Positions 53,521 through 64,000 of a DNA stretch of 64,000 bases are shown here, in pieces (the stretch's first letter is position 1; each line of letters opens with the position of its first letter). Below the pieces are notes generated by a model. It was not told where the DNA came from. It did not search any database and worked only from the letters and a program-made list of their open reading frames with translations. Source of the stretch: Porpolomopsis calyptriformis (Eukaryota > Basidiomycota > Agaricomycetes > Agaricales > Hygrophoraceae); assembly GCA_951640195.1 (NCBI GenBank), contig OX621175.1, positions 248,001 through 312,000 of the forward strand, given 5' to 3'. The translations under genes and the position numbers were made by a program.

Positions 53521-54583
53521 TGATGTCTATATTCTATATAGAATGGTGATTGTAAAGTAGCACAGTATTGTTAATTGTTGTAAGTGAATTCAGCAGAAGC
53601 AAGCCATTCTGTAACAGATATTACTGTACAGTGTGTACATTAGGGATGTAGTCCTTATGTATTGGTGTTTGTACTAGAGAGCAGTATATAGGCAGTATTT
53701 ACCCTTATTTAGGTAGTTCTTTTTATATCTTGCCCCACTCATACTAGGTTTACACATATCCAATAGATATTGGTTGTATCCAGCTGGCTGTGAGCACTGT
53801 AAGATTAAGAACTCTTACATATTCTGACCAATTGTCCTGCATAAAGTTGGTATAGAAACACAAGTAGACTTTGAATTCTTGATTGGTGCATTCTGTTTGA
53901 CTATCTGTCTAGGGATAATAGGTAGTAGAGAGGCTGGAGATGATTCCTAATAATTCATATAGGGCTTCTATGATTTTCAATGCAAATTAGACTCCATAAT
54001 TGGAGATGACTTTTTAGGGCTATCTATGATATTTCCAGATGTGACTTCAAAAGAGTTTTGCAGTACCTTCTGATAAGAGATTGCAAGTTGTTGGGATGAA
54101 ATAAGCTTGTTTAGTGAAGTAATCAACAATAACTATCACAGTATTATATCCTTGTGATTTGGGTAATTTAATAATGAGATTAATAGTTATCTCCTTCCAT
54201 GGTTCAGTAGAGGGAGGTATTGGTTGGAGCAGTCCTAATGCCTTGGAAGGGAAGTTTTTATTTTGTTTACAAGCTGGGCAGGATTGAACATAGTTGGTAA
54301 TGTCTTGTGGGGCACTATCCTAAGTAAAGTTATGAAGAATGAGTTCCTTCATCTTCTCAATACTAGGATAACCAGTGTAGGGGTAGGCATGGGACAGTTA
54401 TATAATGTCTGTGCACAAAAATACTTCCTCTGGCACTACTATTTGACCTTCAACATCATGTGCAAGCCTATCTGCCTGGGTCCAAGCAAGAGAGGCATTC
54501 TCAAATTTATCTTGGATCTTCTGTGGAAGTGGGATTTTGAAGTGTAATCTAGAAAGAAAATTAGGGTTTAACAATTTGATAAT
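53521..54583 (-). pseudogene. E1: chromovirus integrase remnant
   Basis: Minus strand, interrupted frames. Readable: HHCC region IQLSHAYPYTGYPSIEKMKE with CPACKQNK, then EITINLIIKLPKSQGYNTV, VDYFTKQAYFIPT, and [16 protein letters not shown] leading to FTYNN near 53600. Several stops. Related to the integrases of B and E2. Two solo LTRs interrupt it. Confidence 0.8.
53610..53819 (+). mobile_element. 210-bp solo LTR in E1
   Basis: TGTAACAGATATTAC...AACTCTTACA, flanked by CATTC and TATTC. The E2 copy shows the empty site (aagccattctgaccag at about 56578). Same family as 29909-30120, opposite orientation. Confidence 0.88.
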
Positions 54584-54760
54584 TGTTATAAACTGGTTAT
54601 TCAGAACGCGTTTTACTTTGGGTGTTCTGTCCCAAGGGATAAAGGTATGGTTCCAAGTCCTTGTTATTGGGTAGCTAATGAGGAATCAGATTTAAAGTCT
54701 GATACATACAAAAGGTCCCCTTTATATACTGACTACTTATTGATGTGAGTCAGTGTAACA
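54584..54760. repeat. LTR-like repeat, second copy of 25632-25803
   Basis: TGTTATAAACTGG...AGTCAGTGTAACA has TG/CA ends and inverted TGTTA/TAACA termini, so is possibly a small solo LTR. No matching flanking pentamers found. Confidence 0.45.
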
Positions 54761-55008
54761 TAACATAAGGTAGAGATAAGGGTGAGTCATCACGATCAAT
54801 GATAAATCCTAGGGAGGTGAAACATAGACAGAAATGAAGTGAGTCTATATATGGGTAAAGTCTTGGGATAAGGTAATGGGGAATCCTGAGGAAAGGTTAT
54901 AGGGAATCCCAAGATAAGATAAGGGTTTACATGAGATAAGGAGAGAGAAAGATGAAAAATTATGACTGTGACATACACCTCAGCTTCAAAGGAAATCTAT
55001 CCCAAATT
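54761..55008. other. AT-rich non-coding stretch
   Basis: Contains imperfect repeats of gggataaggt/gggaatcc-like motifs (54870-54930). No gene seen. Confidence 0.35.
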
Positions 55009-55811
55009 TCAAACCTGGGTGATGTTAGTCATTTCAATCTCTGAGGCCTGAGTCTGGATCTCCTCAGTAGCGGGGGCCTTGATGGCCACTGAGAGGGAAG
55101 CAATGGGATTGGCTTCCGAAGTTGCTTTGGCTAGGGAGGGGGCTCTGACTGTTACAATGTCATCATTGTTGTCGTCTGGGTACTCTAAATCAAGGTCAAT
55201 GGGGTACTTGACCGATTTTCTGTATTCAATCAACATCTCCCTTGTTGCGAGATCTTGATGAGTCAGGCCTTTGGTGGATGACCTGGCCAAGGCTTCGGAC
55301 TCTCAGAAGTCCTCTCTTGTGAGCTGTTCAGCTTGACAGCAATCTTCCAAAAACTTGATGATGTGGGCGTGGGTGGTGACATTGTAGCAATCTACCCACA
55401 TTCGCTTCTTTTGTCATTGGAGCTCCCAAAGTTTGAGCTCACTATTGTCCCAATGATCCTTCCAAAATTGAATACTGTTCTATAACAACTTGTTCTCAGC
55501 CTGCAAGGCATCACATTCTTGATGAAGCTCTCAGTTCTACTGGCTGACGCTGTCGCTGTAGACTGTGAGATGGGAGATGGTAACAGTGGGGTCTTCAGGG
55601 GGAGGGGTTCGAACATCTTTAAAGAAATCTTCTGTATGGGCATGGGCATGTCAATGTAGTTGTTAAACAGAGGAAACAGTGGTAGAGGGACCAGGGGTAG
55701 GAGATTGGAGGTGGGATGGGGAGATTCATCTGGCATGTCAGATGGCAATTTAAGGGGAAGGAGATCGAGTGGCGGGCATAATAAAATTGTTGTGAAGGAA
55801 AGTGGAGACAT
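55009..55811 (-). pseudogene. E2 ORF3-like coiled-coil remnant downstream of pol
   Basis: On the minus strand after the E2 chromodomain comes a region that reads, with several stops, as a basic start (MPATRSPSP near 55780), a Pro/Ser/Thr-rich part, a helical region (ELHQECDALQAENKLL, LKLWELQ), then an open 94-codon end (HQDLATREMLIEYRKSVKYP) to the stop at 55009. Position and layout (sense ORF after integrase with a coiled coil) match ORF3 of B, but I see no H3-like motif. Confidence 0.45.
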
Positions 55812-55919
55812 TCCATAGTTTATAAAGAATGTTTCTAAAAATAGAGGTCAATTCTTGGCAGATGGTATGATGACAAATGAATGAATAGAATCAAGTCACT
55901 GTTTGAATTAAGTCTTCAT

Positions 55920-56699
55920 ATATCTTCACAATTTCCTTGGCGTGTTGTAAAATGTTTGATCAATCTTCCCAAGTGGCTTCTTTGATCAGATAGCCTTTCC
56001 ATTTGACCAAGTATTTTTGTCATCATTTAGCTCCGGAATATTGCAATATGGATTCAACCTCATATTCTTCTTCATTTTTGATCAGATCAGGAGGAGTCCA
56101 TGATGTGTCGATGACATCAGGGTGGAGTGATTTATTTTTGATGTTGGGTCTTAGGAGTGATACATGAAAGACTGGATGGAGTCTCCATATTCCAGGGATG
56201 TCAATCAGATAAGCAAGGTCCGATATCTTCTTCAGAACCTTGAATAGTCTAGTCTGTCTATTGTCAAGCTTCTTCAAGGGTCGTGTTGTCTTGATGTTTT
56301 TGGTATCCAACCAGATTAAGTCTTCTTCTTTGTAAGAGGGTGAGAGTTTCCATTTGTGATTGGTGTATTTCTTCATCAATTCTGTTGTCTTCAGTAAAGA
56401 TTGTTTGGCATTTTGCTGTGCACGTGTGAGGCATTCATGAAAGGTGTTGGCTGCTGGCACATTACTCTGATCCGAAATGGTTGTTGGGAGGTGGGGATGG
56501 CATCTGTATTCTATATAGAAAGGTGATTGTGAAGTTGCAGAGTGTTGTCAGTTGTTGTAGGCAAATTCAGCAGAAGCAAGCCATTCTGACCAGTCATCCT
56601 GCATGAAGTTAGTATAGAAATGCAGATAGACTTCAAGTTCCTGATTGGTACATTCTGTTTGACTATCTGTTTGGGGATGGTATACAGTGGAGAGTATCA
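55920..56699 (-). pseudogene. E2: chromovirus integrase C-terminus and chromodomain
   Basis: Minus strand. From about 56690 the integrase end with the uninterrupted AEFAYNN-type region, then an open segment 56460-56023 (FHECLTRAQQNAKQSLLKT, EEDLIWLDTKNIKTTRPLKK, HPVFHVSLLRPN, EEEYEVESILQYSG). After a stop it continues as QKYLVKWKGYLIKEATWE, the chromodomain. Homologous to 45050-45500 of B at protein level. Interrupted on its upstream side by element C. Confidence 0.85.
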
Positions 56700-58715
56700 T
56701 GGATGTACTTTTTCTTTTTTTCTTTAGTTATACTTGATTAGTCTCTTAGCCATTTATCCTTCTGCTTTACTGATTTATATATAGAGACTAGTCACATGTA
56801 CTTCCATTCCAACTCTTCACAAGTCACGTTCCATTTCCCTTATTCTTTTTGTAACCCTTCACCAGTCACATTCTGGATTCCACTTTGTAATCATCCTTAT
56901 AACTAACTCATGGCAACTCAGGTAGTTAGTATATAAAGCCTGACCTCTAGTCAGTAGATTAAGTTCGATTCCTAGTTAGCTCCCACTCTTTAGTCGAATT
57001 CATATTCCTTATCAGCCCCTCCAATGTGAGAAGTAAAACCTTTGACTACTGAATCATAACAAGAATCAAACTTCCTTCTTGCACATAAAATCATTTCCAC
57101 TCTGGATCCCACTGAAGACTTATCACAGTCAATCTTTTCATCTCCAGATTTAGATACTCCTTTTCAACCCATAGTATTCCAAACCCCTGCACAATCCATC
57201 ATCCCCCTTTCCCCTTCATCGTCATCTCTGACATCAATGTCTCAACAAGAATATGAAGCTGATCAAACCATTCCCACACCTGGACCTAGTAACATTCCCC
57301 CCACCATCCAAGAAGAAGAAGAAGATGTCGTCAAGTTCAACATGGCTCAAGAGCTTAAGAACTTGAGAGCACAGATCGAGCAATTCCAAAGCTGGTATTA
57401 CAGCAAAGTCAACACCAACAAAAGGCTCCGAGAAGAACTGAAAGCCCTCAAGGATAACTAACAACAAGAAGAATCCAAGCCAGCCACCCCTCCCCCCCCA
57501 CAACAACAATCTGTACTTCAAGGACCTGGACTTTCCCCTAGGAATCCTTTCGTTTATGCCCCAAGAAGAACCCAATCTGTCCAACCCCCCTTCCAACCAA
57601 CTTTTCCCACTCAACCTCAACCTCAACCCCAACCACCTATTTAGACAACTGCTCCCCCCATAATTCCAGCCCCTGCTAAAATCAAAATCACCAACCCAAC
57701 TGAGTATGATGGAACCCCTGAGAAGCTTGAGGACTTTATCTATCAATGTTATCTCAACTTTGCAATCAGGAATTACGATGACAAGCAGAAAGTCATCTAT
57801 CTGCTCTCTTATCTTGGTGACGGTAACCCACAGGCTTGGGGATGATTGTTCACTGAAATGACCAATGGAATGAGGAACTATGTGTGGAACTATGCAACAT
57901 TTTTAGATGAATTTCAAGAAGTATTCAGAAGGATCAACCCAGCAGCGAAGGCATGGATCGAGCTAGAAAAAGTGAAGATGATAGGAATGATCGAAGACTA
58001 CAACCTTCAGTTCATGCAACACACAATGAGAACTGAGTACAATGAGGCTGCCCTACTTCGCTTTTACAAATCCAGACTCCCCCAGCCAATCCAAATGCAG
58101 ATTTACTCAATGGATAACATGCTGACAACTTTGCTAGACTGGATGGTGAAAGCAGCCCAATTTGAAGAATAGTACCAGGAGCAATGAGCCGAACAAGCCT
58201 TATGGTCAAGTTGAGATCAGAAAGGAAGTCCAAAGCCAGATCGAATCCCTGAGGAAACCCTTCCCGCTCCACCACCACCACATTATCCCTGATCAAACAA
58301 GAATTGAGAGAAGCCTCTCTCAAGACTGCGAAATGAGACAATTCCTCCATCACCTGTTACAACTGTGGCAAGAAAGGATATTACACCAATAAATGTCGAA
58401 GCCCACATGCTGATGACGTTCCAGCACGTCAAGAAGCCTCAGCTTCAACTCGAGGAAAAGGAGGAAATCGCAGTTGGGGCAAAGGATGGAATGTCTGAAT
58501 AATCAATTGGGTCGACACAGAAGAATCGGAAGTGAGAATTGAGGAAGTACTAGAGGATAATGAGAAAGAGAAAAGAATGGCGAAGGATGACTTGAAAGAT
58601 ATGGGAATCGTGAATTAGAACAAGGAGAGATGGGCTGCACTAGCTTGAGCATTAACAGAGCAAAAGGATTTTTAGTCTGGCCAAGTGCTGAGAGCCTAAG
58701 CACTTTGGCTATGTC
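56700..58715 (+). mobile_element. Element C: decayed B-family copy, 5' part
   Basis: A diverged 5' LTR (56700-57061, about 362 bp, same TATATAAAG and AAGTTCGATTC), a PBS with one CpG change (GAATCAAACTT) and gag, up to gactttggctatgtc at 58715, where Gypsy D begins. It is inserted into E2. The rest of C must lie beyond D, outside the window. Confidence 0.88.
57237..58674 (+). pseudogene. Gag of element C, many stops
   Basis: Same order as B gag: MSQQEYEADQTIPTPGPSN, MAQELKNLRAQIEQFQ, ITNPTEYDGTPEKLEDFI, FRRINPAAKAWIELEKVKM, and a knuckle remnant CYNCGKKGYYTNKC-like (about 58358-58400, with the His lost). TAA, TAG and TGA stops are all present, plus frame slips after 58190. Older than B. Confidence 0.85.
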
Positions 58716-58970
58716 TGTTAGGTCCGAAGTTTCGGAGTTGAATTTGGAGATCAGAGATGGATAAACGATGGGACTTAGTCGATATTCTGTCTACAGATAC
58801 AGGGGAAAAAATGCAGTACTTATATATCTGCTAGATAATTATATCTGAGACAGTGACAACAGAGGACATTATAAGAAGGAAACATGTGAAAAGTACGGAG
58901 TGTTCGGAGTTGTCAGAGTAATCGGAGTTCATCGGAATTCATTGGAGTTCATCAGAACTGGGATGTAACA
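58716..58970 (-). repeat. 3' LTR of Gypsy D
   Basis: 255 bp bounded by TGTTAGGTCC and GGGATGTAACA (inverted TGTTA/TAACA). In element orientation (minus) it follows the purine run AAGAGGGAGATAC. Rich in cggagtt motifs. The 5' LTR lies outside the window. Confidence 0.75.
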
Positions 58971-59139
58971 GTATCTCCCTCTTAAGGGCAAGCCCTCGAG
59001 ACCGCATATCAGACTTGACCATATTTGGTAATGACCAAGAAATTGGAGTTTTGGAATGTGGCGGATTTCGGAGAATCATCGGAGTTTGAAATCGGAACAT
59101 ATATAATAAGGTCCAATGGATCACTCTTCTTTATTAACA

Positions 59140-59907
59140 ATGTCCACTCGCAATGAAATCCAAGCTCAACTTGCACAGCTCCAAGTCCTGCTCGAAAATG
59201 AAGAACAATGAGAGCGCGAGGAAGCGGAGGAGGCCTGGAGGGCGGAGGAAGAGCGTTGGTTGGCAGAGGAATGACGGGCGGCCAGAAAGGTGGCCAAGGC
59301 TGCAAAAAGGGAGGCAGCAAGGAGGGCGAAGGAGGCGGCTCAAATAGTGGAGCCAGCAGAGCAGGTGGAGATGGCGGCGGAGGAAAGATCAGGGCAAGAG
59401 GCCTTGATCAGATGGCCGTAAGTATTTCCTTTTTATCCGCTTTATTCCGGAGTTGACTGGAGTTCGTTTAGGAGAGCTCTGTGCGAGCCTTGCATCAAGA
59501 AAGGGAGTGTGGAGGGGTGTGTGTGGCCAACCAGACAGGGGAAGGCCCAGAGTTGTACCACCTGCCAACAGGTAAAAGCCAAATGCTGGGTTGGGGAAGA
59601 ACCAGCAAAAAGGAAACGCGTCTGGAGTACCCCGGAGGAGCTGGAGCATGGAGGAAAAAAGCGACGAGGAAATGCGGAGTCGTCAGAGATGGCAAATTTG
59701 AGGGAGGAGTTGCAGGGAGTTTGGGGGGAGATGAGGAAGATGAGAATGGAGATGAAGAGAATGAGGGAGTCCATGGAGAGGACTGAGGAGTTATTAGATG
59801 GAGATTACAAGAATAGTGGAGAAAGCGGAGAAAGTTCGGAGGAGTCGGAGATATTGGAGGAGGAGGAAATGCCTATAAGGGATGTAGACATAGTCCCTTT
59901 GGAATAG
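59140..59907 (+). pseudogene. Antisense spliced six-Cys gene in Gypsy D (two TGA)
   Basis: Opposite strand to pol, between the 3' LTR and the pol end. Exon 1 is 59140-59417 (MSTRNEIQAQLAQLQVLLEN...), the intron 59418-59471 is GTAAGT...TTTAG, and exon 2 is 59472-59907; phases match and there are 237 sense codons. Exon 1 is Glu/Arg/Ala-rich coiled coil and has TGA at 59209-59211 and 59272-59274. Exon 2 starts CEPCIKKGSVEGCVW and continues SCTTCQQVKAKCW, i.e. C-x2-C-x8-C-x11-C-x2-C-x6-C, then a heptad region (MANLREELQGVWGEMRKM) and an acidic tail. Same plan as the antisense gene in A (49953-51525). Function unknown; Zn2Cys6-like DNA or RNA binding is inference. Confidence 0.75.
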
Positions 59908-59956
59908 ATAATGATTTTTTTGAATCGAAGAAAAGAATAAATAAGAGCGAAAGAAA

Positions 59957-62900
59957 TCAATAGTCAGGTCTGGGTTTCTCTGGATAAGCGGAGTGGAACT
60001 CCGAGATGAGTTCCAAAGCATGTCCTAGCTCAGTAGTGAGGATCCATGAGGTTTCTTCGTCGGTACCTTCATAGCCTTCCCGATGAACCAAGTACAATAA
60101 TTTGCATAAGCGATGCCTATTATCAATCTTCGAGTCTAGGATTTCGGAGATCTCGAACTCCAGTTCTCCGTCTATGATTACCGGAGGAGGCGGAGGTTGT
60201 ACTCAGTTCAGAATCGTATTTGGTGAGGCTGGTTCCAACTGTGATACATGAAAGACAGGATGGATAGCTTTCATGGAACTAGGCAAACGGAGAGTATAGG
60301 AATGGGTTCCAACTTGGGCAATAACCTTGAAAGGACCTAAGTTCTTCTCCGAGAGTTTCTTGGAGGGTCTGGTAGTTCAGAAAAACTTGGCCTTTACGAA
60401 GGCTTGAGTTCCTATTTCGAAATCAGGGGCTGGAATGCGCTTTAAGTCAGTGTAGTGCTGATAACGCTTTTGAGCTTTGGAGATGGTATTTCGGAGTTCG
60501 GAGTGGAGTTCATCCAAATCAACAGCTAGTTCTCTGGCTCGAATGGAAGTAAGATCACACTCAGGGTGTACTGAAATATTTGGATAATAACCCTTGTTGG
60601 CAAAAAAAGGGGATATCCCAGTAGTAGCATTCGGAGCATTGTTATATGCGAATTCCGCAATAGCCAGGAGATGGGACCAGTTATCCTGTTGATAGTTACA
60701 ATACATCCGTAGGTATTGCTCCAAGGTTTGATTGACTCGTTCAGTTTGTCTGTCACCTTCTGGATGATACCCGGAGGTAAAATGGAGACGCATGTCAAGG
60801 ACTTTACCCAATGACTGGAAAAAGCGGGAGACGAACTCTGAGCCTCAGTCACAGGTGACATGTGAGGGAACTCCATGTTTGGAGAATACATGGACAAGGA
60901 AAAGTTGAGCGAGTTGAGGAGCAGTGATGGTGTCGAAGGTTGGTATGAAAATAGCTTGTTTGGAGAATTGATCAACAATGACAAGAATAGCAGAGAATTC
61001 ATCGGAGTTAGGGAGTTGCTCGATGAAATCCATGGAGATGGAATTCCAAGGTTTCTCTGGAATTGGGAGTTGCTTGAGCAAACCATAAGGTCAATGGTGA
61101 GGGACTTTGGACCTAGCGCACATAGTACAGGAGTTACAGTAGTCCTTTACAAAGGTCCGGAGTTCCGGCCATGTGTATTCTCATTGGATCAATTCAAGCA
61201 TTTTGTTTTGACCGAAATGACCAGCAATTGGATGATCATGTTTCATACGCAAAATTTGAAGTTGTAAGTCATGATGAAGGAAACCAAAAGTGTCGATAGT
61301 CCATCGGAGATCAGAGTTGGCATTGGAGTTGGCCTCGGAGTTGGACTCCACAACCTTCAGATGCTCCATAGCCACTGGATCATCATGAAGTGAATTCTGA
61401 ATTTTCGAGTGGAGGGAGTCTACATTCATAATGAATGCAGCCTTTAACACTGGATCCAATAAGGATAAAGCTCGTAGGGATGAAGCCAGTTGCTCTGAGG
61501 TAAAAACTGGTTGGAGGTTCTGGGGGTTGATACTGGCGTAGTCGCTATCCCCCTCTTTAAGGTTTATATCATACCGGCGTGTTAAGAAGTCTGGTTTTGC
61601 TCCGAGTTTTCCAGGGTGAAAATGAATGACGAGATTAAAGCCCAACAAAAATTCAGGCCAATGAGCCTGATGCCATGACAGGAGTTTGGTTGTAGAAAAG
61701 TATACCAAATTCTTGTGATCAGTGACAATGTCAACTGGGTCAGAAGAGCCTTCAAGGTAATAATGCCAATTGCGAAAACTATCATGAATGGCTAATAGCT
61801 CCTTGTCATGAATATCGTAATTCAACTCCAGTGGAGTTAAAGTCCGAGAGTAGAACGCAATGGGATGTAATGATTCATCATCAGCGTAAGTTGATAAGAT
61901 GCCTGCTATGGCGTAATCGGAGGCATCTGTTTCTACCACCAGACAGGATCCCAGAGTGAAGTTGACAAGAACAGGAGTGGAAGTGAAGGCCCGTTTCAGA
62001 GATTCAAATGCGAATTTGCACTGAGTATCGAAATTCCATGGAACATTCTTCCAGGTCAGTCGCGTAAGCAGAGATACCAATCCCAAGTAGTTATTGATAA
62101 AATGCCTATAGAAATTTCCAAAACCTAAGAATAATTGGACATCCTTGATTTTCCATGGTTCTGGCCAATCCAGGATAATTTGAACTTTGGCAGGGTCCAT
62201 GGTAATTCCACCAGGGGAAAGGATAAATCCAAGGTATTCAATCATATCTTGATGAAAGAAACATTTTTCCAGTTTTCCGAAAAGGCTGTTGAGTTGGAGT
62301 CTTTGGAGTACCTTGCAGACATGTCTCCGGTGATCCGCAACGTTATCCGAGTAGATAAGGATATTGTCCAGATATACTACAACGGAGATATCAGAGAGGT
62401 CAGAGAAAATCTCATTCATGAAACATTGAAATGTTGATGGGGCATTGCATAGACCTAGGGGCATAACCAAGAATTCGAAAGCACCATACCTGGTATGGAA
62501 AGTGGTTTTCCATTCATCCCCTCCCGTGATTCATACATTGAAGTATCCAATTCATAGATCGATTTTGGTGTAAATATGACCTTTGCTGGCACGGTCCAGG
62601 AGATCGGAGATGAGTGGAAGTGGGTAACAATCTTTCTTGGTGATTTTATTGATGCCTCGATAGTCCATGCATAATCGTAATGAGCCATCTTTCTTGCGGA
62701 TGAAAACAATCGGAGCACTGCCCGGAGATCCGGAGGAATGTATCCAACCTTTTCTAAGGTGCTCATCCAAGAATATATGAAGGGCTTCTTGTTCCGCAAC
62801 AGAAAGAGAATAGATGCATCCTAGTGGAGGTGTCATACCTTCCTCTAGATCAATATGGTGATTGCTATAATGATGAGGAGGAAGACGCTTAGATTTTCCT

Positions 62901-63706
62901 TCACTCAAAACATCAGCATAGTCATGATATTCTGGAGGAACTTTCGCATAAAACGTAGGGTCCAGAGGAACATTGGAGATGTTGACAGAACATGCTTTCG
63001 CAATATCAGCAGTTTGAAGAATGAATGACTGAGATCCTTCTTGCTTGCTAGCATGTACAAATGCGGCTGCCGAAATAATGGACACAGGAGGAAGTGAAGT
63101 CAGAGCTGGAGTCAGAGCTGGAGGGTCAAGCGGAGTTGCCTCGGAGGGCTTAAGTGTTGACGACGAAGACGAATACATCGGTTTTGGTGTCCCAAATGAA
63201 ATACTGCTTGTAACCCAGTCAATCAATGGATTGTAGCGGGTAAGCCAGTTGAATCCAAGAACAGCAGAACAAGATGCATCCAATGGAGTGACCAAAAACT
63301 CAATATCTAGAGTTTCTCCAGATGGAAATTGGACAGGGAGGATAACTCCCAAATCAATGGTTCTCCCTTGAGATCCATCAAATAATTGGAGTTGCTTTGG
63401 AGGAAGCGGAGATGTTTTGAGCTTGTTTCGATGGACAAAGTCAAAGTCCAAGAAACAATGCGTGGATCCTGAATCGATAAGAGTCAGAATAGATAACGAA
63501 TCGATAAATAAAGTGATTAAAAAGGAATCAGAGCAAGGAACGGAAGCATTGAGCTTTACAATAGAAGACGCAGGAATGGTTTCAATGCAGTCCACATTCT
63601 GCGTCTCATGCAGACTGCCTCCTATTTTTCCGGAGTGGCCGGAGGGGCGCTCGGAATAGCAGTAGGGGATTCCTGAGTGGGTGGTTCGGCGACAGTAGTA
63701 GCACAT
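59957..63706 (-). pseudogene. Pol of Gypsy D: PR-RT-RH-IN, six TGA stops
   Basis: One continuous minus-strand frame with TGA at 62552-62554, 62531-62533, 61181-61183, 60845-60847, 60377-60379 and 60203-60205, each at an expected Arg codon. Protease TLIDSGSTHCFLD (about 63480). RT: FIRKKDGSLRLCMDYRGIN, YTKIDL, VMPLGLCNAPSTFQ, and YLDN where YLDD is expected (AAT 62365-62363). RNase H VVETDASDYAIAGIL. Integrase: CTMCARSK, ISMDFIEQLP, HVTCD-GSEF, YHPEGDRQTERVNQTLEQYL. C-terminus with HPVFHVSQLEPA and a chromodomain-like GTDEETSW, ending in TGA at 59957. Non-functional as sequenced. Confidence 0.92.
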
Positions 63707-63999
63707 CCAGAAGCCTTCTTTGAAGCAGAGGAACTAGACTTTGGACATTCCTTTACCATATGACCTGGGGATCCACAAAACATATACAAGTTGTTATCCA
63801 AACAATGTTTTCATTCAGCTGGAGTAAGCTTCCCATCTTTTCCAAGCTTATCGGAGAGGTCAGGATGCTTCGGAGTTGAGGTAGTCGGAGTGGATTTCAT
63901 AGGAGTTTTCTTGAAAGTAGAAGGTGTCGCTGGAGTTGAAGGTGGTTTAGGAGCATTCGTCGGAGGTGCCGGAGCATGTCCGGAGTCCTGCTTAAGCTC
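63650..63999 (-). pseudogene. Gag C-terminus of Gypsy D (partial)
   Basis: Minus strand, frame different from pol: Pro/Thr-rich (APAPPTNAPKPPSTPATP), DLSDKLGKDGKLTPAE, then LYMFCGSPGHMVKEC, a zinc knuckle whose first Cys is replaced by Tyr, and SSSSASKKASGCATT. Contains stops. It continues beyond the window edge. Confidence 0.75.
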
Positions 64000-64000
64000 T

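Larger units (their letters stand above)
58716..64000 (-). mobile_element. Gypsy element D (minus strand), 5' end outside window
   Basis: 3' LTR, antisense accessory gene, pol and the end of gag. It interrupts element C after gactttggctatgtc. A third Gypsy lineage: its integrase ends in a chromodomain-like GTDEETSW motif, and it shares with A the antisense spliced gene next to the 3' LTR. Confidence 0.88.

Noticed and set aside
54263..54547. Plus-strand open frame of 94 codons in E1
   Set aside because: It lies opposite the integrase HHCC region, which is clearly on the minus strand.
59389..59774. Minus-strand open frames over the antisense gene of D
   Set aside because: Shadows of the plus-strand Cys exon, which has correct splice phases and the six-Cys motif.

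Overview
The window is nuclear DNA of a filamentous basidiomycete fungus, most likely an Agaricomycete. The evidence is short GT-AG introns of about 40-75 bases, conserved host genes (PEX13, CWF19L2, ORC2, DCP1), and repeat families typical of Agaricomycetes: Tnp2-type transposase, DUF6698-type protein, Ty3/Gypsy chromoviruses and Helitrons. No species call is justified. Only about 11 kb (14.4-25.6 kb) is a conserved gene island; nearly all the rest is transposable-element DNA or decayed repeat-associated genes.

Layout. 0-14.2 kb: an ankyrin-repeat relic, a broken Tnp2 (CACTA-like) transposase, several intron-containing but stop-interrupted repeat-associated genes (coiled-coil protein, two unrecognised genes, a DUF6698-like protein), and a 784-bp non-autonomous element with terminal inverted repeats. 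14.4-25.6 kb: six packed host genes, namely a coiled-coil protein with an NFKBIL1-like C-terminus, a protein with a degenerate RRM-like C-terminus, PEX13, CWF19L2, ORC2 and DCP1. 25.6-53.2 kb: a nest of elements. Helitron H2 is interrupted near its 5' end by Helitron H1; H1's helicase gene is split by Gypsy element A (609-bp LTRs); A's pol is split by chromovirus B (367-bp LTRs). H2 also holds a 3-kb foldback element, solo LTRs and palindromes. 53.2-64 kb: two chromovirus remnants (E1, E2) on the minus strand, a decayed B-family copy (C), and Gypsy element D on the minus strand, which runs out of the window.

Two themes stand out. First, retroelement accessory genes. B carries a sense ORF3 after integrase whose N-terminus copies the histone H3 tail around K9 (QTARKSTGG) ahead of a coiled coil, while its own integrase ends in a chromodomain. 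A and D each carry an antisense, intron-containing gene between pol and the 3' LTR with a Zn2Cys6-like six-cysteine motif. Second, a mutation signature. All 21 in-frame stops I found in A, both in B and all six in D pol are TGA, as expected from CpG deamination of CGA codons. The LTR pairs differ only by transitions, and catalytic Asp-to-Asn changes in A and D also fall at CpG.

The nesting is well supported: paired LTRs of equal length, target-site duplications (ATCCC for B; CACTT, TGATG and (C/T)ATTC for solo LTRs), empty sites visible elsewhere in the window for two insertions, and in-frame continuity of the interrupted helicase and pol genes when the inserts are skipped.
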